Source: Tectiglobus sp965247245
GTDB lineage: Bacteria > Pseudomonadota > Alphaproteobacteria > Rhizobiales > Hyphomicrobiaceae
NCBI GenBank assembly: GCA_965247245.1
Contig: CBDFGV010000003.1
Span: 1 to 64,000, forward strand
Direction of reading: 5' to 3'
DNA length: 64,000 bases
Each line of letters starts with the position of its first letter. Position 1 is the stretch's first letter. The translations under genes were made by a program, and so were the position numbers. Shown here one piece after another: positions 26,368-34,842 of this stretch. Under the pieces are notes generated by a model that saw only the letters and a program-made list of their open reading frames with translations, had not been told where the DNA came from and ran no database searches.

Positions 26368-27822
26368 ATGGCCAGCGATAATCTGACGAACATGATCGGT
26401 GTCGAGCAGGGTATCGAGGTTTTTGACGGCAGCGCCAAGCACGCGCGTCGGCCGCGACCCACCGGTACCTACCATGAGGCTGCCCGCGATATCCCGATCT
26501 TTGCTGAAACCGATGTGCTGGTCATCGGTGGGGGCCCCGCAGGAACGGCAGCGACCATCGCAGCCGGGCGGCTCGGCGCCGATACAATGCTTGTCGAGCG
26601 CTACAATCACTTGGGTGGGCTATCCACAGGTGGCCTCGTCATCTGGATTGACCGCATGAGCGATTGGACAGGCCAGCAGGTCATCTCGGGCTTTGCCAGT
26701 GACGTGTTTGACCGACTGCCAAAAGATGCCGTGATGGGACCGTCCCGATCAGACTGGGGCTCCAAGGATGTTGCAACCGCCGCGTACTGGGCCCAGAGGG
26801 CGGCGGCTTACAAAGGCATTGTCACATGGTCACCCACGGTCGACCCAGAAGCCCTCAAGACGCTGTCCATGCAGATGGTTCTGGAGCAAAAGGCACGACT
26901 GCTATTCCACTCCTGGGCTGCCGGTCCGATCGTCGAAGATGGCGTGATGAAAGGGGTTGTGTTCGAGAGCAAGGAAGGGCGGCAGGCGATCATGGCCAAG
27001 GTGGTCATTGATACCACCGGTGATGCCGACTTGCTGGCGGGCGCTGGGCTCACCTTTGAATCTGATATTGAGGAACGCGATATCCATCACTGCATCAACA
27101 CTGCATTCTTGGTTGGTGGTGTGGATATGGAGAAGTTCCTGGAGTTCCGCTACGGCGATGACAACACGTTTTCCGAGTTCCTGGCGGGCGGACGAAAAGA
27201 ACTGCAGTTCTTCGAGAAACCATTCTGCTCGTGGCGCAATGACGTCGCGCTGTTTATGGGACCGCGGCTCTCCGGCTACAGTGCTGTCAACGTTGAGGAT
27301 TTGTCAGAGATCGAGGTGAGATCTCGCAATCTGACCGTTGGCCATATCGAACACTATCGCAAGCATGCTCCAGGTTTCGAAAATGCATTCCTGATGCTGG
27401 GAGCACCGCAGATTGGCGTCCGCCACAGCCGCCGTCAAATGGCGTCAGCCAAAGTCGTCAGAGAGCAATGGGACGAGGGCAAGGTATGGGATGATGAAAT
27501 CGGAGTATCGCCATCGTTGTCACCAAAGTTCCCGAACATCTCTGTTCCCTATGCATCTCTGTTGCCGACCGGTATCGAGGGTGTGCTAGGCGCCGGACGG
27601 CATATCGCTTGCGACGCCAGTTCACACTCATTCCTGCGTGAAGTTCCCCAGTGCTGGATGAGCGGTCAGGCCGCCGGTGTTGCTGCAGCACTTGCAGCCA
27701 ATGGCGGAATTCTACCGAGTGCTGTTCCGGTCAAACAGATCCAGAAGGAGTTGCTAAAGCAGGGCGCCTATCTGTCACCGTCCGTTGCAGCTGCCATCAG
27801 CGATATCTCGTCGGCGGCCTAG
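26368..27822 (+). CDS. FAD-dependent oxidoreductase (FAD_oxidored type)
   Basis: A 484-residue flavoprotein with the dinucleotide fold DVLVIGGGPAGTAATIAAGR at about 49-68, an ERYNHLGGLSTGG segment and a C-terminal GAGRHIACDASSH/QAAGVAA FAD contact. It belongs to the FAD-dependent oxidoreductase group found next to many amine and sugar-acid catabolic genes; the electron donor is not known. ATG 26368 has CCGGAGGA 7 bases upstream, which decides the start over the GTG at 26317. A small membrane protein follows 79 bases downstream. Confidence 0.88.
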   Translation: MASDNLTNMIGVEQGIEVFDGSAKHARRPRPTGTYHEAARDIPIFAETDVLVIGGGPAGTAATIAAGRLGADTMLVERYNHLGGLSTGGLVIWIDRMSDWTGQQVISGFASDVFDRLPKDAVMGPSRSDWGSKDVATAAYWAQRAAAYKGIVTWSPTVDPEALKTLSMQMVLEQKARLLFHSWAAGPIVEDGVMKGVVFESKEGRQAIMAKVVIDTTGDADLLAGAGLTFESDIEERDIHHCINTAFLVGGVDMEKFLEFRYGDDNTFSEFLAGGRKELQFFEKPFCSWRNDVALFMGPRLSGYSAVNVEDLSEIEVRSRNLTVGHIEHYRKHAPGFENAFLMLGAPQIGVRHSRRQMASAKVVREQWDEGKVWDDEIGVSPSLSPKFPNISVPYASLLPTGIEGVLGAGRHIACDASSHSFLREVPQCWMSGQAAGVAAALAANGGILPSAVPVKQIQKELLKQGAYLSPSVAAAISDISSAA

Positions 27823-27901
27823 GCAGGGTCTCACGTTCATCATAATGCGACAGCATTTCCATGATTGGCTGATCCGGAATATCTATTCCGGTTGATCGGC
27901 T

Positions 27902-28375
27902 GTGAACAGATCTGTCAGAATTTTTCTCGGCGTAGTCATTGGCTTGCTCGTGGCGGCCCCTTGGCTATTTTATTGGGCCACTCTCGCCACGATCAACGGT
28001 TGGCCAACGCCACCAAAACCACCGTATCTGTCCGAGGCAAAAGCCAAGCAGCTTTGGTCATGCCTCGGTCAAAAGTTGCCAGTGTACATTGCGCCGATGT
28101 CGCCTTCCGCGATCGCGATTAATATTGCGACGGGCAATCTATCTTCGGTCAACACGTCGGGCCAGTTCGTTGCCTGGCAGGTTTCCAAGCATCACAACGC
28201 AAAAGCCCAGAGCAATCGTGACCTGGGACTATGGCATGGGGCCGGCGGTGGCTTGACGATCTGGCTCACCAGGAATTGGACTGCAGACGAGATACTTCTG
28301 GCGGCTGATCGGGTCATCCGGGCATATCGCCCTGGCAAGCGATGCCTGCGAAGGACACGCCTGACTTACGAATGA
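27902..28375 (+). CDS. Small membrane-anchored protein of unknown function
   Basis: A 157-residue frame starting at GTG 27902 has one N-terminal hydrophobic segment (about 6-28) and a periplasm-like remainder with WSCLGQKLPVYIAP and LGLWHGAGGGLTIWL. I do not recognise a family. The start is weakly supported, but the frame reads like a real gene: no competing frame is convincing and the composition matches its neighbours. It may be expressed with the FAD oxidoreductase upstream. Confidence 0.6.
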   Translation: MNRSVRIFLGVVIGLLVAAPWLFYWATLATINGWPTPPKPPYLSEAKAKQLWSCLGQKLPVYIAPMSPSAIAINIATGNLSSVNTSGQFVAWQVSKHHNAKAQSNRDLGLWHGAGGGLTIWLTRNWTADEILLAADRVIRAYRPGKRCLRRTRLTYE

Positions 28376-28443
28376 GCTGCGATCCTAGGAAGACGAAGCC
28401 GAGAAAACACGACAAGCTTCAAGGTCATCGCAGCTGCTCGCGG

Positions 28444-29472
28444 TCATCGAAAGTAAGGCGCAATAAACGAGTCAATCACGACATCGTGCCATGTCCCATC
28501 GAGATCGCGGCCATGAAAACCGACATGACCACCACCCGGTGCGATCACAATGCGGGCCTGACGCAGATCTTTTCCCGCCAAGTCATGGTATGGCGCAATC
28601 GGAATCCACGGATCGTCCTGAGCATGGATCAAGAGAGTAGGTGTCTTTAGATCGGCGACGAACTCAGCACCCGCGGTGCGGGCATAGTAATCATCCGCAT
28701 CGGCGTATCCATTGCGCAGTGCCGTAAACTTGTCGTCGAAATCATAGATTGTTTTAGAGGAAGCGATTGCGGTGCGTTCCTCAGCACTCAGTGCTGCATC
28801 CGGCACCATCGTATCCTGTTTCATCCGCTGCAAGAGAAACCGATGATAGATCCAATTGCGCGTTTCCATAATCCGTCGCGCCGCTTGTGATGGGCGGATC
28901 GGGGCACAAACGGTTGCTGCCGCTAGGAAGGCGCTCGTCGCCCACTCCTGTGCCAGACAGTTCAGCAGAATGTTGCCGCCGAGAGAAAAGCCGACGGCAA
29001 TGATACCATCCGACTTGACGTGGGACGGGATGCCATTCACCACGGCACGAATGTCCTCGGTGCAGCCAGCAAAGTAATAGCCGCCGCAGGTTGAGCGGGA
29101 TGGTCCGGCCCCGCGGAGATTGAGCCGCAGAACACGGCGTCCGCGAGCTAAGTGAAAGCGCGCTCCCTCTCGAACGTAAGCACTGTCTTCGCAACCGGTC
29201 AGACCATGGACAATGACGATGAGCGGCCCACCTTGGAAGTTCGGAGGCGTCTCCAGCATGCCGAGCATGCGATCTCCAGTGCCGTGGGGTAGTGGAAACT
29301 CCAAGCGCATTGAGCTGCTATCCAACTCTAGGTGTCGCGCTGTAAACTGGTTTCGCATGGTCTGTAGATCACCACCCCACCAGGGCGCACGGGGCTTGAA
29401 CGCTGGAACATGCAGATGCGCGAACAGATCATTGGAGATTGGTTGTTCGGTATCGCTTAGACTGGCTTCCAT
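28444..29472 (-). CDS. YheT-like alpha/beta hydrolase
   Basis: A 342-residue alpha/beta hydrolase of the YheT/EMB8 family. It has the HGLTGCEDS oxyanion loop, the LRLNLRGAGPSR block, nucleophile Ser in VGFSLGGN, the acid in HAQDDPWIP and the catalytic His in GGGHVGFH. The substrate is probably a carboxyl ester or lipid-like molecule in the cytoplasm; no signal peptide is visible. It follows an amidase by 30 bases on the same strand, so the two are likely co-transcribed. Confidence 0.9.
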   Translation of the reverse strand: MEASLSDTEQPISNDLFAHLHVPAFKPRAPWWGGDLQTMRNQFTARHLELDSSSMRLEFPLPHGTGDRMLGMLETPPNFQGGPLIVIVHGLTGCEDSAYVREGARFHLARGRRVLRLNLRGAGPSRSTCGGYYFAGCTEDIRAVVNGIPSHVKSDGIIAVGFSLGGNILLNCLAQEWATSAFLAAATVCAPIRPSQAARRIMETRNWIYHRFLLQRMKQDTMVPDAALSAEERTAIASSKTIYDFDDKFTALRNGYADADDYYARTAGAEFVADLKTPTLLIHAQDDPWIPIAPYHDLAGKDLRQARIVIAPGGGHVGFHGRDLDGTWHDVVIDSFIAPYFR

Positions 29473-29502
29473 CTTTGAACGGCTCGTCTCTTTCTTTGGT
29501 CC

Positions 29503-30945
29503 TCAAGCACCAATCTCTGGAATCTCCGGTCGACGATCAGCCCATGGCAGCGCCTGCTCGAACAGCGCTGCGGCGCGTAGCAAGAGCGCATCCTCACCTC
29601 GTCGCCCGACCAGTTGAATTGCAAACGGAAGTCCATCAGAACTGAATCCTGCCGGCAGTGTGATGGCCGGGTTGCCGCTCAAATTGAATGGATGAGTGTA
29701 GGGATACCAAGCCTGCCGCACGGTGCCAGCCGGTTTATTGTTGATGATCACGTCGCCAAAAAAGTCATGATCGATACTCAGTGCCGTCCGGGCTAAGGTT
29801 GGCATAACCAGAATGTCGGCATCATCGAACCACGACTGAACCTGCCGGTAGATTTCAGTGCGCGTGAAGATGCAATTGATAACCTCTTCTCCGGAAGCTG
29901 CCCGACCTTGGTCCATCTGCCGAAGGAGTGTCTCGCTCATACGGTCACCAAACTCCGGCACAAATTTCCGGTATCGTGCGTTGAGGAGCGAGGACCAGAG
30001 CAACTGGAAAACAGGTTCCGTTGGTTTGAAATCATCGTCCATGTCTGAAAGAGTGGCGCCAAATTCGGCGAAACTCCGCGCAGCCTTTTCGCATCCAGCG
30101 AGAACTTCATCGTCAACCATCGTATTTCCGACGAAGGGGCGCCAGCGAATCCGAACATCATTGAGATCGCGCGCTGTATCAACAGCCGCAACAAAACCAG
30201 TAGACGGCAGGTAATAGGAATGCGGATCGCTGCTGTCGGCGCCGGCCATCGCCTCCAACATCAGAGCACAGTCGCGAACCGTCCGCGCTGTCGGATCAAT
30301 ATACGATGTGTTCCCGTAAGCATCTGGGGCTGTATCATGCGGTACAAGACCAAGCGATTTTTTGAAGCCGACAACACCATTACAAGCCGCCGGGATGCGT
30401 GTTGAGCCACCACCGTCAGTCGAAATTGCGAGGGGAGCGATACCGGCAGCAGTGGCGGTCGCGGCACCGCCGGATGAACCGCCCGACGTATGCTCACCGC
30501 TCCAGGCGTTGCGGGTTCTGCCAAACAAGGGCGCTTCTGTCAGCGGCTTATGGCCAAACTCCGGCGTCGTGGTTTTGCCGATGACGATGGCACCTGCGGC
30601 CTTCAGACGGGCCACAGAAACCGCATCGGTCGTCGGGACATTGTTCTCGAAGACATAGGAGCCGAAAGTTGTTTTGACACCAGCCGTGTTGACCAGGTCT
30701 TTCACGGTAACGGGAACCCCGTGCAGTGGCCCAAGCTCCTGGTTGTCCGTAACGGCCGCCTCGGCCTTGCGGGCATCAGCCATGGCCTGGTCCGCGCAAA
30801 TGGTGATGAACGCGTTGAGAACAGGCTGTGAGCGTTCGGCTCGCTCAACAATCGCAGATACAAGCTCAACCGGGGACAGCACCCTTTCCCGGATTCGACC
30901 GGCCAACTCGGAGGCGGACATATAGGCGAGTTCTTGCGTTGACAT
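29503..30945 (-). CDS. Amidase signature (AS) family amidase
   Basis: A 480-residue amidase of a different sub-branch from the other three. Lys82 is in VTVKDL, Ser157 in TSGGSSGGA, and nucleophile Ser181 in DGGGSTRIPA. The GGSSGG/DGGGS pattern resembles aryl-amidase and 6-aminohexanoate-cyclic-dimer-hydrolase-type enzymes. ATG at 30945 has AAGGG 8 bases upstream. It is divergent from the second hyuAB pair across 230 bases and is followed by a YheT-like hydrolase. Confidence 0.93.
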   Translation of the reverse strand: MSTQELAYMSASELAGRIRERVLSPVELVSAIVERAERSQPVLNAFITICADQAMADARKAEAAVTDNQELGPLHGVPVTVKDLVNTAGVKTTFGSYVFENNVPTTDAVSVARLKAAGAIVIGKTTTPEFGHKPLTEAPLFGRTRNAWSGEHTSGGSSGGAATATAAGIAPLAISTDGGGSTRIPAACNGVVGFKKSLGLVPHDTAPDAYGNTSYIDPTARTVRDCALMLEAMAGADSSDPHSYYLPSTGFVAAVDTARDLNDVRIRWRPFVGNTMVDDEVLAGCEKAARSFAEFGATLSDMDDDFKPTEPVFQLLWSSLLNARYRKFVPEFGDRMSETLLRQMDQGRAASGEEVINCIFTRTEIYRQVQSWFDDADILVMPTLARTALSIDHDFFGDVIINNKPAGTVRQAWYPYTHPFNLSGNPAITLPAGFSSDGLPFAIQLVGRRGEDALLLRAAALFEQALPWADRRPEIPEIGA

Positions 30946-31175
30946 TATGAGACCCTTTACGTGACCGAGACCGTGGTAGTTTACTGCAATTCGTGACTGA
31001 CAGTCGAAGTCATTTGGTGAATGTATTCAAAGCCAGATCAACAATTGTTCAGACCGTAGAAATTCTATTATTGATCACGCGGGCTGATCTGGCCGTTTGA
31101 GACCAGCCTCATGATGCACTAACATCCACTATGGAGTAGCTATCGGCCGTCAACTCGCAAAGCAGGGCAGGACAT
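30946..31175. promoter_or_regulatory. Divergent promoter region, amidase / hyuAB
   Basis: This 230-base gap has no gene. AACAATTGTT at 31040-31049 is a perfect 10-bp palindrome; overlapping it on the plus strand TTGTTC (31045-31050) and TATTAT (31066-31071) could serve as -35 and -10 boxes for hyuA, with a short 15-base spacer. The placement suits an operator controlling both directions, but this is inference only. Confidence 0.3.
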
Positions 31176-33224
31176 TTGGCAGAGCAGAACACACGGGTTG
31201 GCGTCGAAGTCGGGGGGACTTTTACAGATCTGGTTGTCGTGCGGGATGGTGACATCAAAATCGCCAAGGTCCCGAGCACGCCAAAGCAACCCGATGTCGG
31301 CGCCTTGAATGCGATTGAGGCAGCAGGCCTGGAACTCGCATCAATTGATGATCTTGTTCATGGCTCGACAGTGGCAACCAATGCGGTTCTGGAACGCAAA
31401 GGGGGACGTGTCGCGGCGTTCGTCACCAAAGGTACACGCGACATCTTCGGCCTGCAAAGGCAAGATCGCCTTGCCATCTACGATTTGCACTACCAGAAGC
31501 CGGTTCCGGTTGTTGAGCGATGTGATGTGTTTGAGATCGCGGAACGTCTAGCGCCTGACGGCTCGGTTGTCGTGGCTTTGGACGAGCCCGGCTCGCAACA
31601 GGCAATCTCTGATGTCCTCAAAAACGGAAACTACGACGCTGTCGCCGTTTGTCTCTTGCACAGCTATGCAAGTCCTGAACACGAAAGAACCCTGAGCGCG
31701 ATCATCAAGAAACTGGCACCAGACTTGCCGGTGACGTGTTCGAGTGACGTATCGCCTGAGTTTCGCGAGTATGAGCGCGCAACGACGACCACGCTGGCTG
31801 CCTACGTCCAACCGGTCATCTCGGGCTATCTCGACAGATTAGTTGCCAAGCTTGGCGATGGCAGCTTTGAAGGCCGCTTCAGTATCATGCAATCCAATGG
31901 CGGCCGAATGCCGGCTGCCGCTATGGGCCGTAATGCCATTGCCGCATTGTTTTCAGGGCCAGCAGCCGGCGTCGTTGGTGCGATCGGCACAGCTGAACGC
32001 TCGGGCATCAAGGACATCATCACCTTCGACATGGGTGGCACAAGCACAGACGTTGCGCTGATTGCCGGCGGCCAGCCTCAACTCGCACCACAAACCATGA
32101 TCGATGGTTTGCCGGTTCGAACGCCAGTGATTGACATAGCAACGGTCGGTGCTGGCGGTGGCTCCATCGCTTGGGCCGATGATGGTGGATTGCTGCGTGT
32201 CGGACCACAGTCTGCCGGCGCAACACCCGGGCCCGCTTGCTACGGCCGAGGCGGCGTCGAGCCAACGGTCACAGACGCCCATCTTATTCGCGGCACACTC
32301 CAGGCAGGTTCCTTTCTTGGCGGCACGATGGAGGTGGACGAAGCTGCCGCGAGACAGGCCTTTGAACCGCTCGCCGCCCGCTTCGGTGTGTCGATTGAAG
32401 AAGCCGCCGATAACACGATACGGATCGCGGAGAACAACATCGTCCGTGCCATTGAGCAGGTGTCAACCGAGCAAGGGCTCGATCCGCGTGATTTTGTGCT
32501 CGTTCCATTTGGTGGAGCCGGCCCGTTGCACGCGGCTCGGATCGCGGAAGAGTTGGAGATCGATAGGCTCTTGGTCCCAATGAATGCCGGGGTCTTATCT
32601 GCGGCCGGCCTCTTGATGGCTGACCACGTGCACTACCGCTCCCATACCAGAAGGACACGCTTGGAAGAGGCAGCGGTTGGAACAGTGAAATCGATTTTGG
32701 CTGGACTGGCTGATGAGGCCGTCAGCCACCTCGAGCAAGCCGGTGTCAAAGGTGAAACGCGTTTCGAGTACGTCCTGGAGATGCGATACGTCGGTCAGGC
32801 TTTCGAGCTCTCGGTGCCAATCAATATTGATCTGGATGCCCTGGATTTCCCATATCTCGTAGAAGCCTTTCGCGATGTGCACCATCGCGTCTTTGAGTTC
32901 TCAAAACCACCCGACAAGCCGGCAGAAATTGTCTCGTTCCGCGTTGGTGTGCACGCTCGGACAGACACATTCCCAACAACAACCAAGACGTCTTCGTCGG
33001 GATTCCAGTCCGATGATGCAAACCAAGCCGATCGCACAATCGAAATTGTTGAAGGTGGCGAGAAAGTCATGTGCCGTGTTCTACCAAGACATGCGATCCG
33101 CGAAACCCAAATCGCGGGTACGCTGCTTATTGAGGACGGAACCTCCACCCTTTATGTTCCGGCGGGCTGGCATGTCCGCTGTGATACCGCTGGCAACTTG
33201 ATCGTTCAGCGGGAGGGTCGATGA
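31176..33224 (+). CDS. hyuA: Hydantoinase/oxoprolinase subunit A (HyuA)
   Basis: A 682-residue A subunit with VEVGGTFTDL, FDMGGTSTDV, VGAGGGSIAW and FGGAGPLHA. The start is TTG at 31176, a few bases after GGGCAGGA. It is one base away from hyuB and divergent from an amidase, so this set may hydrolyse a ring and then the opened amide. It resembles the first hyuA in its GGTSTDV motif. ATP-dependent ring opening of a hydantoin- or oxoproline-like compound, or ATP-dependent carboxylation, are both possible for the family. Confidence 0.93.
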   Translation: MAEQNTRVGVEVGGTFTDLVVVRDGDIKIAKVPSTPKQPDVGALNAIEAAGLELASIDDLVHGSTVATNAVLERKGGRVAAFVTKGTRDIFGLQRQDRLAIYDLHYQKPVPVVERCDVFEIAERLAPDGSVVVALDEPGSQQAISDVLKNGNYDAVAVCLLHSYASPEHERTLSAIIKKLAPDLPVTCSSDVSPEFREYERATTTTLAAYVQPVISGYLDRLVAKLGDGSFEGRFSIMQSNGGRMPAAAMGRNAIAALFSGPAAGVVGAIGTAERSGIKDIITFDMGGTSTDVALIAGGQPQLAPQTMIDGLPVRTPVIDIATVGAGGGSIAWADDGGLLRVGPQSAGATPGPACYGRGGVEPTVTDAHLIRGTLQAGSFLGGTMEVDEAAARQAFEPLAARFGVSIEEAADNTIRIAENNIVRAIEQVSTEQGLDPRDFVLVPFGGAGPLHAARIAEELEIDRLLVPMNAGVLSAAGLLMADHVHYRSHTRRTRLEEAAVGTVKSILAGLADEAVSHLEQAGVKGETRFEYVLEMRYVGQAFELSVPINIDLDALDFPYLVEAFRDVHHRVFEFSKPPDKPAEIVSFRVGVHARTDTFPTTTKTSSSGFQSDDANQADRTIEIVEGGEKVMCRVLPRHAIRETQIAGTLLIEDGTSTLYVPAGWHVRCDTAGNLIVQREGR

Positions 33225-33225
33225 T

Positions 33226-34815
33226 ATGAGCCCCGTAAATCAGTCACTTTCCCAAGTCGATCTTGCCATCATCAACCGGGCCCTGGTTGCTGCCACCCAT
33301 GAGATGGGCACCAAGCTCATTCGCTCAGCACATTCGCCGATTGTTCGGGAAGCCCAGGACTGCTCGGCCGCGATCGTGAACCGTCGCGGTGAAGTCATAG
33401 CGCAATCAGAACTGATCGCTATTCAACTTGGCTCAATCTCTCAAACGTTGGCGCCATGCCTGGAGCTGTTCCCAGTCGAGACTCTGGTCGAGGGTGACTT
33501 CTTTATCAACAATGATCCCTATAACGGTGGTCAGCATGTGCCGGACATCTTCCTGTTCTCGCCCGTGTTCCTGGAAAAGGAGCTCATCGGGTTCAGTGCT
33601 TCGGTCGTCCACCACATAGACCTTGGCGGTGGAGCGCCCGGTATGAACCCTGCTGCCGGAGACGTGCATCAGGAAGGATTGGTTTTTCCGCCAACCAAAT
33701 ACAACACGCAGCGCGATTGGAACGGCGGACCATTAGAGCGGTTCATTGCTGCCAATGTCCGCATGCCGGGCGCAACAATTGGCGATCTCTATGCTCAGTT
33801 CGCAGCCAACGCGATCGGCGCGAAACGGATGCGCGCGCTCGCGGCCAAATACGGCGCAGAAGCGTTCGATACAGCCATGTCGGAAATGCTGGACTACACG
33901 GAGCGGCGTGTGCGGGCGGCTGTGCGTGATCTGCCAAACGGTGTCTACAAAGCCGAGGCAAAGATCGATGATGATGGCCTCGGTGCAAAACCGATCGTCA
34001 TCCGAACCCAGATCAGTATCGGCGAACAGCAGATTGCAGTCACGTTTGACGGTACCGATGATCAGGTGCCAACTTTCATGAACAATCCATTTGCATCAAC
34101 TGTTGCCTCAGCCGTTGCGTGCGTGAAATCCGTGTTGACTGATCCCGATATACCTTTCAACGATGGCGTAACGCGTGTGATCACCGTTGACGCGCCGCAA
34201 GGCTCGATCCTCAATCCTAACCCACCGGCCCCCGTGCGGGCACGACTGCTGCCATCCAATCGTGTCTTCAATGCCGTGATGAAGGCGTTGGCGCGGGTGG
34301 CACCGCATGATGTGATAGCCGAAGGCTTCGATACGACCACGTCTGTCTGTCTCAGTCATCTCGGCGAGGACGGCTATAACATCTATCTCGAAATTCTTGG
34401 TGGCGGCTATGGTGCCGGCGCATCCAATGATGGCTGCGATGGTGTTGATTGTCCGTTGTCGAATTGCGCCAATATTCCCATCGAGGCGCTTGAGATGGAT
34501 TATCCGTTTGCGCGCCTCGAAGCCTACACCCTACGCCAGGGCTCAGGTGGAGCGGGCCGTCATCGCGGCGGCCTGGGATTAGAGCGCTGTTACCGGATCC
34601 TCGACGATGGCGTGCAGTTTGCCACCTATAGCGATCGCTTTCAGACACAGGCTGAAGGATTGTTTGACGGTGGCGCCGGCCAATCCGCCGAAGTGATTGT
34701 TTATCGTGGCGACGAAGAAATCCGGTTGCCACCCAAAACCAGCTTCAAACTGGCCAAGGGCGACCTGTTAGCAGTTCGGACAGGCGGCGGCGGCGGTTAT
34801 GGGGCAGCCACATAG
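33226..34815 (+). CDS. hyuB: Hydantoinase/oxoprolinase subunit B (HyuB), short form
   Basis: A 529-residue B subunit with NNDPYNGGQHVPDI, the GGGYGAG/DGCDG block and a C-terminal RTGGGGGYGAAT that ends the protein directly after the glycine loop. It therefore lacks the tail of the hyuB at 14767. The NGGQHVPD variant (rather than GGTHLND) and the DVHQEGLVFPP segment suggest a different substrate from the first pair. One base separates it from hyuA, so the pair is surely co-expressed. It converges with malate synthase. Confidence 0.92.
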   Translation: MSPVNQSLSQVDLAIINRALVAATHEMGTKLIRSAHSPIVREAQDCSAAIVNRRGEVIAQSELIAIQLGSISQTLAPCLELFPVETLVEGDFFINNDPYNGGQHVPDIFLFSPVFLEKELIGFSASVVHHIDLGGGAPGMNPAAGDVHQEGLVFPPTKYNTQRDWNGGPLERFIAANVRMPGATIGDLYAQFAANAIGAKRMRALAAKYGAEAFDTAMSEMLDYTERRVRAAVRDLPNGVYKAEAKIDDDGLGAKPIVIRTQISIGEQQIAVTFDGTDDQVPTFMNNPFASTVASAVACVKSVLTDPDIPFNDGVTRVITVDAPQGSILNPNPPAPVRARLLPSNRVFNAVMKALARVAPHDVIAEGFDTTTSVCLSHLGEDGYNIYLEILGGGYGAGASNDGCDGVDCPLSNCANIPIEALEMDYPFARLEAYTLRQGSGGAGRHRGGLGLERCYRILDDGVQFATYSDRFQTQAEGLFDGGAGQSAEVIVYRGDEEIRLPPKTSFKLAKGDLLAVRTGGGGGYGAAT

Positions 34816-34842
34816 CCTGAGGCTCTTCGCTAGCGGCGTATT